64,000 bases of DNA from Halocaridina rubra (GCA_037179515.1 JAXCGZ010019281.1:1-64000), one strand, 5' to 3'; shown: positions 42,009 to 55,535, counted from the stretch's first letter. The notes: a model not told the origin generated them from the letters alone. Translations and numbers: made by a program.

Positions 42009-44831
42009 TTGTTATACACAAATGCTGATGGATTAGCTGGTAAGGCAGTAGAATTAAAAGATAGGATTCACAACAGTAAGGCAGATATAGTAGCAATTAC
42101 AGAGACTAAGTTGAGTGAGGACATAAACAGTGTCGCAGTTTTTCCTAAGGGTTTCAGAATACTAAGGATTGAAAGATCCGAGAGGACTGGTGGAGGGATA
42201 GCACTGCTCATAAGTGAAAGGATTCAAGTTGAAGAAATAAACTTGGCTATAGAAAGTGAGTTCAAGGAATTTCTTGTTGCTCGCATAAATACTGGGTCAG
42301 AGAGCATTATAATAACTGTTGTATACAACCCACCAAGGAACCAAAATAGGCTTGAAGTTTATGAGGAAAGTCATATAGGTACTATTGAAGTCATAAACTC
42401 AGTTGTTAACATGGCACGGGAAAAAAAATGTAGGATTTTGATTATGGGAGACTTTAATCATAAAGAGATAGATTGGATAAATCATGACCCACACAGTGGT
42501 GAGGACTCATTCGGGGCAAGATTCCTAGATTGCGTACAAGGGAATTTCCTACACCAACATGTAATGGAACCAACAAGGGCCAGGGGTGGGGATGAGCCAT
42601 CACTACTTGATCTAGTGTTCACAGGTAATGTGTTGGATATTGAAAAAATTGAGTATGAACCACCAATTGGAAAGAGTGACCACTGTGTGTTGTTGATGGA
42701 GTATATCATTGAAGATATTCTTCCTGAGAGTAGAGGCACTGAGGACATGAGGGGGAACTATCGGAAAAGAGATTACATCAAAATGAATGAGCTTTTTGCA
42801 GTTATTGACTGGAGAACCTTATTTTACAACAAATCTGTACAAGAAATGTATGACATCTTTTGTGAGAAATATGGGAAGATAGTAGATTGCTGCATACCTG
42901 TCACCAAAGTAGGTGTAATTCATGCCAGAGAGAAATGGTTCGATAATGGGTGTAAAAGAGCTAAGGAGTGGAGAGACAAATGCTGGAAAAGGTATAGGAG
43001 GAGAAAAAACATAAATGCCTGGCAAACCTACAAAAGAGCAAGAAATGACTACCTAAGTAAAAGGAGAGAGGCAGAGAGAGACTATGAGAGGGACATCACC
43101 AGGAAGGCTAAAGAAAATCCCAAGCTTTTCCACAGCTTTATCAGAGGAAAACTGAAGGTAAAAGAACAGGTTTTAAGGCTAAAGAGAGCGAATGGAAGCA
43201 TCACTGAGACGGATGAAGAGATCTGCAAAGAATTGAACAAGGAGTTTCAGTCAGTATTTACAGTAGAAAATACCCCACCCCCTCAGATTGCAGTGATAGA
43301 AGCTCAAGGGCCGGTATTAGAGAACATCAACCTTACAGCCACAGAGGTATGCAAAGCGCTGATGGATTTAGATGTTCATAAAGCTACAGGTCCCGATGAC
43401 ATATCCCCTCATGTGCTTAAAAAATGCGCAAACACAATATCAGTGGCACTAAGTATCATATTTAAGGAGTCACTGGAGTCAGGGGAGATTCCAAGATGCT
43501 GGAAACAAGCAAATGTGATACCTATCTTCAAAAAGGGAAGGAGGGATACGGCTCTGAACTATAGACCAGTTTCCTTGACCAGCATAGTTTGCAAAGTTAT
43601 GGAGAAACTACTAAGGAAACATATCTCTCTTCACTTGGAATCCTTCAACTTTTTGTCAGTGAGGCAACATGGCTTCAGAGAAGGTAGATCAACAGTAACA
43701 AACTTATTAGAATTTTATGATGAGGTAAGCCAAATCTTACAGGAAAGAGAGGGCTGGGCAGATTGCATATTCCTAGACTTCCAGAAAGCGTTTGACACTG
43801 TTCCACATGGGAGACTTATTAGGAAGCTGCAATCAATGGCTAGAATAGGTGGAAATATTTCGGAATGGATAAAAACTTACTTAGAAGGAAGGGAACAGAG
43901 GGTTAGAGTAAGACACTCAGTGTCTGAATGGAGAAGAGTTAGTAGTGGAGTTCCACAGGGTTCAGTTTTATGGCCACTTTTGTTCCTTGTATATGTAAAT
44001 GACCTACCAGAGTCTGTAAATTCATTCATGAATATGTTTGCAGATGATGCAAAGATTGTGAAGAAAGTAAAAAACGAGAACAATGGTAGAGAACTTCATG
44101 AGGATCTAAATAATCTGCATGAGTGGTCAGAAAAGTGGCTAATGAAATTCAATACTTCAAAATGTAAGGTAATGAGAATGGGTACAAGTGCAAGAAGGCC
44201 CAAGCTTGACTACTCGGTGGCTGGAGTACAACTTCAAGAGACAGAAAATGAGAGAGATCTAGGAGTAAACATACCGGCAGATTTGTCTCCAGAAATACAT
44301 ATAAATGGCATAGTAAGGGCAGCATATGCATTCTTATCAAATGTAAGGGTAGCCTTCAGGCACATGGACAAGGAAATGCTCAGAAATATTTATGTAACCT
44401 ATGTGAGGCCAAAACTCGAATATGCAGCCCCCTTTTGGAATCCGCACTTGAAAAAGCACATAGCTAAGCTTGAAAAAGTTCAAAGACATGCCACGAAACT
44501 GGTGCCAGAAATACGCAATCTCAGTTATGATGAGAGGCTGATGGAATTAGACTTACCATCACTCGAAGCTAGAAGAGTGAGGGGGGATATGGTGACAGTC
44601 TTTAAATTCCTTCATGGTTATGATAGAGTGGATAGGGATCGATATTTTGATATGGCTGGCTCTAGAACTAGAGGTCATAGTTTGAAGCTTCGTAAGAAAA
44701 CTTCTTCGCAGGATGTAAGGAAATACTTTTTCAGTGTAAGAGTAGTTGATAATTGGAATTCGCTAAGCGAGGAGGTAGTTAATGCTATCTCAATCCATAG
44801 TTTTAAGGACAGGTATGATAAGTATCACTAA
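42009..44831 (+). CDS. LINE1 ORF2 protein: AP endonuclease plus reverse transcriptase
   Basis: 940 codons counted from the TTG at 42009. There is no in-frame ATG near this point, and the frame is open back to 41913, so the true N-terminus is uncertain. The endonuclease domain (about 1-230) shows LYTNADGL, ITETKLSED, MGDFNHKEIDW (near 147) and SDHCVL (near 223). The reverse transcriptase (about 480-760) shows RPVSLTS, FLDFQKAFDTVPHG, SGVPQGSVLWPLLF and the catalytic FADD at 677-680, then a C-terminal region with RPKLEYAAPFWNPH. No internal stop. The family copies its own RNA at a nicked target by target-primed reverse transcription. Either −1 frameshifting from ORF1 or reinitiation after the ORF1 stop could express it. 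Confidence 0.9.
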   Translation: MLYTNADGLAGKAVELKDRIHNSKADIVAITETKLSEDINSVAVFPKGFRILRIERSERTGGGIALLISERIQVEEINLAIESEFKEFLVARINTGSESIIITVVYNPPRNQNRLEVYEESHIGTIEVINSVVNMAREKKCRILIMGDFNHKEIDWINHDPHSGEDSFGARFLDCVQGNFLHQHVMEPTRARGGDEPSLLDLVFTGNVLDIEKIEYEPPIGKSDHCVLLMEYIIEDILPESRGTEDMRGNYRKRDYIKMNELFAVIDWRTLFYNKSVQEMYDIFCEKYGKIVDCCIPVTKVGVIHAREKWFDNGCKRAKEWRDKCWKRYRRRKNINAWQTYKRARNDYLSKRREAERDYERDITRKAKENPKLFHSFIRGKLKVKEQVLRLKRANGSITETDEEICKELNKEFQSVFTVENTPPPQIAVIEAQGPVLENINLTATEVCKALMDLDVHKATGPDDISPHVLKKCANTISVALSIIFKESLESGEIPRCWKQANVIPIFKKGRRDTALNYRPVSLTSIVCKVMEKLLRKHISLHLESFNFLSVRQHGFREGRSTVTNLLEFYDEVSQILQEREGWADCIFLDFQKAFDTVPHGRLIRKLQSMARIGGNISEWIKTYLEGREQRVRVRHSVSEWRRVSSGVPQGSVLWPLLFLVYVNDLPESVNSFMNMFADDAKIVKKVKNENNGRELHEDLNNLHEWSEKWLMKFNTSKCKVMRMGTSARRPKLDYSVAGVQLQETENERDLGVNIPADLSPEIHINGIVRAAYAFLSNVRVAFRHMDKEMLRNIYVTYVRPKLEYAAPFWNPHLKKHIAKLEKVQRHATKLVPEIRNLSYDERLMELDLPSLEARRVRGDMVTVFKFLHGYDRVDRDRYFDMAGSRTRGHSLKLRKKTSSQDVRKYFFSVRVVDNWNSLSEEVVNAISIHSFKDRYDKYH

Positions 44832-44920
44832 GTCTAAAATGGAACCGATCAGGAGACGGGATGATACGAGCTTTGGGCTCTTTCCCGTAAACACAATTAG
44901 GTAATCACAATTAGGTAATC

Positions 44921-47612
44921 ACACAAATGCTGATGGATTAGCTAGTAAGGCAGTAAAATTAAAAGATAGAATTTACAACAGTAAGGCAGATATAGTAGTA
45001 GTTTCAGAGGCTAAGTTGAGTGAGGACATAAACAGTGTCGCAGTTTTTCCTAAGGGCTTCAGAATATTAAGGGTTTAAAGGGGATAGCACTGCTCATAAG
45101 TGAAAGGAGTCAGGTAAACTCTGCTATAGAAAGTGAGTTCAAGAAATTTCTTGCTGCTCGCATAAATACTGGGTCAGAGAGCATAATAATAACTGTTGTA
45201 TATAACCCACCAAGGAACCAGAATAGGCTAGAAGTTTATGAGGAAAGTCATATAGGTACTATTGAAATCATAAACTCAGTTGTTAACATTGCATGGGAGA
45301 GAAAATGTAGGATTTTGATTATGGGAGATTTAAATCATAAAGAGATAGATTGGATAAATCTTGACCCACACAGTGGTGAGGACTCATTTGGGGCAAGATT
45401 CGTAGATTGAGTACAAGGGAATTTCATACACCAACATGTACTGGAGCCAACGAGGGCCAGGGGTGAGGAGGAGTCATCGCTACTTGATCTAGTATTCACA
45501 GATAACATGTTGGATATTCAAAAAATTGACTATGAATCACCAATTGGAAAGAGTGACCACTGTATATTGTTGATAGACTATATCATTGAAGATGTTTTGC
45601 CTGAAAGTAGAGGCATTGTGGACATAAAGAGGAACTATCCAAAAGGAGATTACATCAAAATTAATGAGCGTTTTGCAGTTATTGACTGGAGTACCTTAAT
45701 TAACAACAAATCTGTACAAGAAATGTATGACATATTTTGTGAGAAATATGGGAAGATAGTAGATTGCTGCATACCTGTTACTAAGTAGGTGTAGTTCATA
45801 CCAGAGAGAAATGGTTTGACAATGAGTGTAAGAAAAGGTATAGGAAAAGAAAAAATATAAATACCTGGCAGACTTATAAAAGAGCAAGAAATTATTACCT
45901 AAGTAAAAGAAGACAGCCTGAGAGAGACTATGAAAGCGATATCATCAGGAGGGCTAAAGAAAATCCCAAACTTTTCCACAGCTTTATCAGAGGAAAACTG
46001 AAGGTAAAATAACAGGTTTTAATGCTTAAGAGAGCAGATGGAAGCATCACTGAGACAGATGAAGAGATCTGCAAAGAATTGAACAAGGAGTTTCAGTCAG
46101 TATTTACAGTAGAAAATACCCCACCCCCTAGATTGCAGAGATAGAAGCTCTTGGGTCAATATTAAAGAATGTCCATAAAGCTAAAGGTTCTAATGATATA
46201 TTCCCTTATATACTGAAGAAATGCGCTATTTCAATATCAGCAGCACTAAGTGTCATATTTAAAAAGTCATTGGAGTCAGGGGAGATTCCAAGATGTTGGA
46301 AACAAGTGAATGTGATACCTATCTTCAAATAGGGAAGGAGGGATACGGCTCTAAGCTATAGACCAGCTTCCTTGACCAGCATTGTTTGCTAAGTTATGGA
46401 GAAACTACTAAGGAAAAATATATCTCGTCACTTGGAATCCTTCAACATTTTGTCAGTGAGACAACATGGCTTCAGAGAAAGTAGATCAACAGTAACAAAC
46501 TTATTAGAATTTTATGATGAGGTAAACTGAATCTTCCCGAAAGCATTTGACACTATTCCAAACCAGAGACTTATTAAGTAGCTGCAAGCAATGGCAAGAA
46601 TAGGTGGAAATGTCTTGGAATGGATAAAATCATACTTAGAAGGAAGGTAACAGAGAATTAGAGTAAGACACTCAGTGTCTGAATAGAAAAGAGTTAGTTG
46701 TGGAGTTCCACAGGGTTCAGTTTTAGGGCCACTTTTGTTCCTTGTATATGTAATTGACCTACCTGAGTCTGTAAATTCATTCATTAATACGCTTTCAGAT
46801 GAAGATCTAAATAGTCTGAATGAGTGGTCAGAAAGTGTCTAATGAACTTCAATACTTCAAAATGTATGGTAATGAAAATGGGTACAAGTGCAAGAAGGCC
46901 TAAACTTGTGTACCCGCCGGCAGGAGTAGAATTTCCAGAGATGGAGAATGAGAGAGATCTAGGAGGTAACATACTGGCTGATTTGTCTCCAGAAATGCAT
47001 ATAATTGGCATAATAAGGGTAGCATATTCTTTCTTAGCAATTGTAAGGTAGCCTTCAGGCACATGGACAAGGAAATGTTCAGATATATTTATGTAACCTA
47101 TGTGAGGCCAAAGTTTGAATATGCAGCCCCCTTTTGGAATCCGCACTTGAAAAAGCACGTAGTTAAACTGGAAAAAGTTCAAAGACATGCCACAAAACTA
47201 GTGCCAGAAATACACAATCTCAGTTATGATGAGAGGCTGAGGATATAAGACTTACCATCACTCGAAGCTAGAAAATTGAGGCGGATATGGTGACAGTTTT
47301 TAAATTTCTTCATGGTTTGGACAGAGTGGATAGGGATCGATATTTTGACATGGCTGGCTCTAGAACTAGAGGTCATAGTTTGAAGCTTCGTAAGAAAACT
47401 TCTGTGCAGGATTTAAGGAAGTACTTTTTAGTGTAAGAGTAGATGATAATTGGAATTTGCTAAGAGAGGAGGTAATTTATGCTAACTCAATCCATAGTTT
47501 TAAGGACAAGTATGATAAGTATCACCAAGTACAAAATGGAACCGATCAGGAGACGAGAAGCTATGAACTTGAGACTCTTTCCCGTAAGCACAATTGGGTA
47601 ATTACTTTTAGG
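44921..47612 (+). mobile_element. LINE1 copy D, 3' half (ORF2 and 3' end), degraded
   Basis: Begins ACACAAATGCTGATGG, the exact continuation of the ORF1/ORF2 junction interrupted at 40773. It runs through endonuclease and RT with many stops, frameshifts and internal deletions (about 46140-46170 and 46530), then ends CCCGTAAGCACAATTGGGTAATTA. The FADD motif region has been lost near 46797. With 39311-40773 it forms one old full-length element. Confidence 0.85.
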
Positions 47613-47644
47613 TTATTACACCACAGTCAGTGTACTTACCTTTC

Positions 47645-49083
47645 TGTAATTACCAAATTGTGCTTACGTTTCCTGGTCGGATCTATTTTCAATTTCAATG
47701 ATAATTATCATATTTGTCCTTAAAACTATGCATTGAGTTAGCATAAACTACCTCTTTGCTTAGAGAATTTCAATCTTCTACTACTCTTACACTACAAAAA
47801 GTACTTCCTTACATCCTGCAAAGAAGTTTTCTTACGAAGCTTCAAAATATGACCTCTAGTTCTAGAGCTGATCATATCAAAATATCGATTCCTATTCACT
47901 CTGTCAAACCCATGAAGGCATTTAAAACCGTCACCACATCCACATCATTCTTCTAGCTCTGAGTGATGGTGAATTTAATTCCCTCAGCCTCTCTCATAAC
48001 TGAGAATGCGAACTTCTGGCACCAGCTTCATTGCATGTCTTTGAACTTTTCCCAGCTTATATATACTTTATCAAGTGCGGATACCAAAAGGGTGCTGCAG
48101 ATCCAAGCTCTGGCCTCACATAAATTACATAAATATTTCTGAACATTTGCCTGAAAGCATATGCAGTCCTTACTGTGCCATTTATATGCATTTCCAGAGA
48201 CAAAGCTGCCAATATGTTTACTCCTAGATCTCTCTCATTCCCCGTCTCTTGAAGTTCTGCTCCTGCAATTGAGTATTCAAGCTTGGGCCTTCTCACACTT
48301 GTACCCATTATCATATCCTTACACTCTGAAGTACTGAATTTCATTTGCCACTTTTCTGACTCATGCAGACTCTTTAGGTCTTCCTGGAGTTCTCTATCAC
48401 TGTTCTCGCCTCTTACTTTCTCTACATTTTTTGCATCATCTGCACACATTTTCAAGAATGAATTTACAGGCTCAGGTAGGTCATTTACATATACAAGGAT
48501 TAAAAGTAGACCTAAAACTGAGCCCTGTAAAACCCCACTACAAACCCTTGTCCATTCAGATATTGAGTGTTTTACTCTAACTCTCTGCTCCCTTCCTTCT
48601 AGGTAAATTTTTATCCATTCAAAGACATTTCCACTTATTCTTGCAGCTTCTTAATAAGTCTCCCGTGCGGGAGCGTATCATATGCCCTCTGAAAATCAAA
48701 GAATATGTAATCTGCCAGCCGTCTCTTTCCAGTAAGGTCTGGCTTACCTCATCATAATATTCTTATAAGTTTGTTAATATTGATCTGCCTTTTTTGAAGC
48801 CATGCTTTCTCACTGACAAATGTTGAAGGATTTCAAGTGAAGAGAAATGCATTTCCTTAGTAATTTATCCATAACTTTGTAAAATATGCTGGTCAAGGAA
48901 ACAGACCCATAGTTTTGAGCTGTATCTCTCCTTTCCTTTTTGAAGATAGGTACCACGCGTGCTTGTTTCCAACATCTTGGAATCTCCCCAGATTCCAGCG
49001 ACTTTTCATATATGATGCAATGAGCCTTCGATATTGGTGTAGCACATTACTTAAGTACATGAGGGGATATGTCATCATATCCT
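47645..49083 (-). mobile_element. LINE1 copy E, RT half, degraded
   Basis: Minus copy with its 3' end at 47645 (AATTACCAAATTGTGCTTACG on plus), tail-to-tail with copy D. It covers the C-terminus, the FADD region (KMCADDAKNVEK; the usual F reads C) and back to the start of the RT domain. Numerous stops, frameshifts and small deletions. Confidence 0.8.
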
Positions 49084-49182
49084 CCTCAATCTTCTAGCTT
49101 CGAGTGATGGTAAGTCTAATTCCCTTAGCCTTTCATCATAACTGAGATTGTGTATTTCTGGCACCAGTTTCGTGGCATGTCT
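49084..49182 (-). mobile_element. LINE1 copy F, 3' piece, split by LINE2
   Basis: Plus-strand text CTTCTAGCTTCGAGTGATGG to TTCGTGGCATGTC matches the ORF2 C-terminal region of copies A-C. The element continues at about 52643 (CAGCTTAACTATGTGC), on the far side of LINE2. Confidence 0.8.
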
Positions 49183-52100
49183 TTTTTTTTTTTTTTTTTT
49201 TTTTTAAGAGTGTGACACCGGGACAGGCAGAAGCTGCCCTCATCAACAAAGGCCCGGGCACGAGAAAATACCAAGACGAAGGAAATGAAAAAGGTTAAGG
49301 GCAAGGCAGAGATGAGGTAATGTCACACAAAGGAAAACGACAGACAGAAAAAAAAACAGTCAAAGTAAAGAGGACCCAGAGATATGGAGGACTAGGCTCT
49401 GAGATGACGATAGATCTGCTTTTTGAAGGATGAAAGGTCATAAGAATTAGGAAAGACAGAAGGAGGAAGAGAGTTCCAGAGTCTGGAGGTAGATGGGAAG
49501 AAGCAGTTGCTGCACCGACCAATCCGCGAGCTACAAATCTCCACACAGTACCTGTGAGATGAGGCCGCTTGGTGAGTGTTACGCGGCCTCGGCAGTGGAG
49601 GAGGGATGCAACTCACCAACTCATCAGAGCAGCGATGGAAGTAGTAGTGATAGAAAAGCGAAAGGGAAGATACCTTACGGCGAAGAGAGAGAGAATCCAG
49701 GTTAGAAGTAAGCGAAGAATTATTAATGAGTCTGACTGCCTTAGATTCAACCCTATCAAGAAGATAAGTAAAGGAAGAAGCACCCCAGATGTGTGAGCAG
49801 TATTCTAAGCAGGGGTGGATAAGACCTTTGTAAATTTTAAGTAACTGCAATGAGGAAAAGAAATAACGAAAATGAAACAAAACCCCCAATTTTTTGGATG
49901 AAGATTTAGAAATTTGGATTATGTGATTCCTCCAAGACAAGTTAGAGGCTATATGGATTCCTAATATATTGATAGAGTTAAGAGGGTAAATTTCATTAGT
50001 TTCGAAGACAATAGGGTTATCAGGAGGAGAAGAAGATAAAGAGATAGCCAGAAGCTGTGTCTTGGAGGAATTGAATTTAACTAAATTTTGAGTGCCTCAT
50101 TCAGATACTCTCTGCAAATCGGAGTTAAGAGTAGAAAAAGAGTGATACGAGATTGATTATGAGTAACAGATGAAGGTTGTGAAGAAAAGGCAGAGGAAAA
50201 GTGAAGAGTAGAATCATCGGCAAAGGCATGAAGAAGAGAGGAAGATGGGGATTGTAGAAGATCATTGATGAAGAGAAGGAACAAAGTAGGTAAAAGAACA
50301 GAGCCCTGTGGAACACCACTGGAAACAGAGAAAGGGCTAGATGTCGAGCCATCAACAACTACAGATATAGAATGGTCAGTAAGAAAACTGGAAATCAGAG
50401 AACAGAAAGAAGGGGTAAAGCCATAGGCAGGGAGTTTGGCCAACAGAGCCTTGTGCCAGACTCTGTCAAAAGCCTTAGAGATATCAAGGGCGACGACAAA
50501 GGATTCCCCATAGTTCCTCAGAGAAGATGACCATACATGAGTAAGATAGGACAGGAGATCACCAGTGGATCTTGCCTTGCGGAAGCCGTACTGGTGATCG
50601 GAGATAAGTGAGTTAGATTCAAGGCGTTTCAAGAAGTGAGCATTGAGCAAAGTTTCGAAAACTTTAGCAATAGAGGAGGTTAGAGCAATAGGTCGGTAGT
50701 TAGAAGGAATAGAGCGGTCACCCTTCTTAGGAACAGGTTGAACTAGAGCATGCTTCCAAGATGAAGGATAGATACTGGTTGACAGAATGAGGCGAAAAAG
50801 ACGGCAAAACACTGGAGCCAGTTCATCTCCAAACTCCTTAAGGAACCTTGCAGGGATACCATCGGGACCAGATGCCTTGTTTGTCTTTAGTGAGCGAAGA
50901 ACCTTATGAACTTTGCGTGAAGAAAGGATAAGGGAGGGCATAGGGTTAGAGAGGGGAAAAGATTGAGGAACAGGAGCGCTGGAATCGTTGATAGAAGAGT
51001 TGGCAGAAAAATGAGAGCCAAAGAGAGTGGCTTTGTCAGTGGGAAAGCAAGCTACAGAACCATCAGAATGAATAAGAGGAGGAAAGCTTGAGTTACAGAA
51101 GTTTTTGGAGAGGTTTTTGGCTAAGGACCAGAAGCATTTGTCAGTGGGAGAGGAGTTAAGGTCATCAACTTTCCTTCTTATAAAGAAAGCCTTAGACCTT
51201 TGAATCTGAGCTGTACAGCGATTCCTAGCTATAATAAAAGCAGAGCGAGTTAAATCGGAAGGAGAGGCTTGGTAAGATCGGTGAGCCTGATTCCTAGCCT
51301 GGATAGCCATGGAGCAGGCACGGTCAAACCAAGGTTTAGGGGGAGAGAAAGTTTTTGTAGAAGAGGGGATGTACGCCTCCATTCCCGCGGTCATGATCTC
51401 GGCAACTTTTACAGCTACCCGATCAGGATTGCGGGACCGAAAGCAGTAGTCATCCCATGGGAAGTCAAAGAGAAAGTTACGCAAATTTTCATATTGGGTT
51501 TGCTCGAAGTGCCAAAGGCGGCGTTGAGTAGGAGGGATTGGTGATGGGGGAGCGAAAATGAAAGAGACAGAGATCAAGGAGTGGTCAGATTTACCAAGAG
51601 GGGAAAGCACAGAATAAGAGTAGTTTGAAGGGTTAGAAGTAAAAAATAGGTCAAGAGTGTTTGCAGCATGTTCGTGACGATCAGGAACGCGAGTAGGATG
51701 TTTAATAATTTGCTCCAGATCGTGAGTAATAGAGAAAGCAACAGCCTCGCTTTCTCCCACATCAGTGTGAGAAGAATGAAGCCACTCACTGTGGTGTACA
51801 TTGAAGTCTCCAATGTAGAGAACTTTGGCGTGTGGGTGAGAAGATAGCAAGGACTCTTGGCACGAGGAGAGATATTCAAAGTAAGACACAAACTCGGTGG
51901 AGTTTGGAGAACAGTAGCAGAAGCAAAGGATGATAGTGGTAGTGGAGAGATAGACTTTTAGCCAGAGAACATCAAAGTCGGGAGATTCAAGGTCCATGAG
52001 CCTCACAGTAGGAGTGTTAATGTTGCAGTAAGCACAGACCCCACCTTTGGAGCGAAAACGAGTATACAGATTATAGTGGGAGATTTGGAAAGGGTCAGTG

Positions 52101-52642
52101 GAAGCATGTATAGACAACTGGGTTTCAGATAGGAGGAGGAGGTTAGGGAGGAAAGTGCCCAAGTGCTGTTCCACAGGCGAAAGATTAGAGTTCAGCCCAC
52201 GAATGTTTGAATAGTGAAGAGTGAAAGAAGCAGATCTATTGGGAGGTGCAAGGTTAAGAGCAGAACCATTAAAACCACCAGGCATGTCTGTCCTCAAGCC
52301 AATGGTGGAGTCAATACGATCCCCGGAGATTCTTCGCACCCCACTACGCCGGGTACTGGGGGCCATTAGTTGTGAACCTTCCATAAATAATGACAAAATG
52401 TGAGGAAAAGGAGAGTAAAAGAGACAGATGTGCAGAATGTTGTGACTTGTCAAATGTAATGGAATAGCAAGAGATGTGTAATGAATATGCCAGAATATTC
52501 AGTGTAGATGTAGGCATGAGGAAAGAACCGTCCTGAAGGAATACTCAACCTGGAACTGTCTGGACCAGTCCTAGTTGCATCCTAATACCTTCAGTCGTAG
52601 TCTTTCAACGGGCGGCTGATGCCATGGCCAACCTACTACTTT
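49182..52642 (-). mobile_element. LINE2: full-length single-ORF non-LTR retrotransposon with poly-A tail
   Basis: Minus strand. The 5' UTR (52642-52385) starts AAGTAGTAGGTTGGCC, followed by one long ORF (52384 to about 49392) and a 3' UTR ending GGTGTCACACTCTT plus a ~23-base poly-A (plus 49182-49204). It is inserted into LINE1 copy F. The ORF has an AP endonuclease (SNIRGLNSNL, YIGDFNVHHSEW, GKSDHSLI) and an RT (KASGPDGIPARFL, NYRPIALTSS, VALDISKAFDRVWH, SSGVPQGSVLLPTLFLLF, FADDS). Clade is not fixed by eye; the Jockey/I group is likely. Confidence 0.9.
49392..52384 (-). pseudogene. LINE2 endonuclease/RT ORF, broken by one frameshift and one nonsense change
   Basis: The first ATG (MEGSQLMAPS) is at 52384. 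The frame is open through the endonuclease and RT to FADD (near residue 720), then shifts in a T-rich run near 50135. In the corrected frame the text continues STLNSDLQRVSE, then TGA, then GTQNLVKFN. The related copy at 57391-58286 has TGG (EWGTQNLV) at that spot, so TGA is a lesion. The C-terminal 182 codons (49940-49392; LEYCSHIWG, RLWNSLPPSVFPNS) are open again. Confidence 0.85.
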
Positions 52643-54144
<1,502 letters not shown>

Positions 54145-54290
54145 TTGTTAATCCCCAATTGAAAAGGGGTGGAGACAGACATGTTGAAACAGGGGGATTA
54201 AGGCTGGATGCCTTTACTGGCGAACCCGCGGAAGTTGCTTCCAGACTCGCGAACTCTTCCAGTGAGTTACCTCGACCCCAAAATTGCAAT
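54145..54290 (-). mobile_element. SINE3, minus
   Basis: TTAATCCCCAATTGAAAAGG, GGTGGAGACAGACATGTTG and GGATTAAGGCTGGATGCC, then a head region ending near CCAGTGAGTTACCTCGAC. Confidence 0.7.
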
Positions 54291-54433
54291 GAAACCTACT
54301 TGGCTTACTGAAATGTTAAGAAGAAATAAGTTATAAAGCTCATGATATTTTTATTTTCTGCAAAGACCCATCAATGTTTTCATAAAACGTTTTCATTCAA
54401 CAGAAAAAAAAACTTATATGATAAAATATAATA

Positions 54434-54628
54434 TTCCGGTTTTACGTCAGGGTTTCCCTTTTCAACCAAGGGCTAGGACGGTTGCCTCCTTGCGAAGGAC
54501 TTGTTTTGGCAGCTATAATCGTTACCCTGAGTGCATGTCCTTGCTAACCTCAGACCGTGAAGGTGCTCGAACCCTCGACCTGACGCCTCAGAGTCGCGGA
54601 CGCTACCGCTTGAGCCACGTTGACTACT
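54434..54628 (-). mobile_element. SINE1, full length
   Basis: TTCCGGTTTTACGTCAGGG to GAGCCACGTTGACTACT. Imperfect 18-bp target duplication (16 of 18) at 54416-54433 and 54629-54646. Confidence 0.85.
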
Positions 54629-54646
54629 ATATGTTAAAACATAATA

Positions 54647-55531
54647 CTTACTGAAAAGGTTCAAATTCTGGCCCCTGGGAAACACCTCCACTTATACTAC
54701 TGTATCTTATTTAAAAGTGTCTGACTTCTCCGGATGGTAATCATCACATTTATCCTACTGTCTGGATTATTATAACGCACTGTTTCACGAAATAAATATG
54801 TAGACACGAGAAGACTGGATTTGACTATAGTTCCCAGGAAAATATGGGTAGTTATTTTTTTTTTCTTTCTCAGCCAATGATCGCCAGAAACATCGACCCC
54901 ACATAAAAGTGGGAAAAGATGTAGACGCAGAAGATCATTAAGTCTTTTGTCTTGTACATTTTCCGGCTAAGACTTTATCAAAGATGACATCACTTGGATG
55001 TGGTAAGATATTCAAAGGCACAAGATGGTGAATATCCACGCAAATAAAAAATCATCACAAAAACAACATAATTTTCTTTTTTAAATTAAATGTCTACCAA
55101 TTCAAGAAGAAAACACTAACCAAAATGACTAGCAACGACAATTCCTAGAATAATCATTCCATTGTATCCTGGAAATTAAGAGCATTCACAATATTTTTTC
55201 CTTCATGTCCTTTGTCAGCAGTAAGATAGAAAGCTGGTTAATTAATATAAAAAAAAATTAAACAGTGCTCAATCAGCCATTGATTATATTTTTTTTTCTG
55301 ATGTAAGCTTGAGAAGTCCATTTTTAATTCTTGAACCTTTTTTATTGTAATGATGCTAATTTACATATAATAGCCTGTTCAGTATAATTTTAAGGAAACT
55401 GTTTATATATGATTCTTGCTAAGACAATAAGTACTATACTTGTATAACCTGTAGAAGTTGCCTTTAAGGAAGCCATTTTGTATTATGGCAAGAACGTTTT
55501 GCTTTCTATGAGTGTTATGTTGTTGCCTTGT

Positions 55532-55535
<4 letters not shown>
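54647..55535. other. no recognised feature; DDX18 upstream region
   Basis: Unique-looking A/T-rich sequence between a SINE1 and DDX18. It probably contains the promoter, but no promoter element could be called with confidence. Confidence 0.5.

Larger units (their letters stand above)
40774..44920 (+). mobile_element. LINE1 copy C: full-length CR1-like non-LTR retrotransposon, both ORFs open
   Basis: The 5' UTR starts near GTGTGTTACCAG, which matches the 5' end of the older copy at 39311. ORF1 is at 40927-42006 and ORF2 at 41913/42009-44831. A short 3' UTR ends in two units of the 14-mer ACAATTAGGTAATC rather than poly-A, as is usual for CR1/L2-type elements. No stop or frameshift was found, so this is the best candidate for a recently active element here. 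The element lies inside an older copy of its own family. No clear target-site duplication is visible. Confidence 0.9.
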
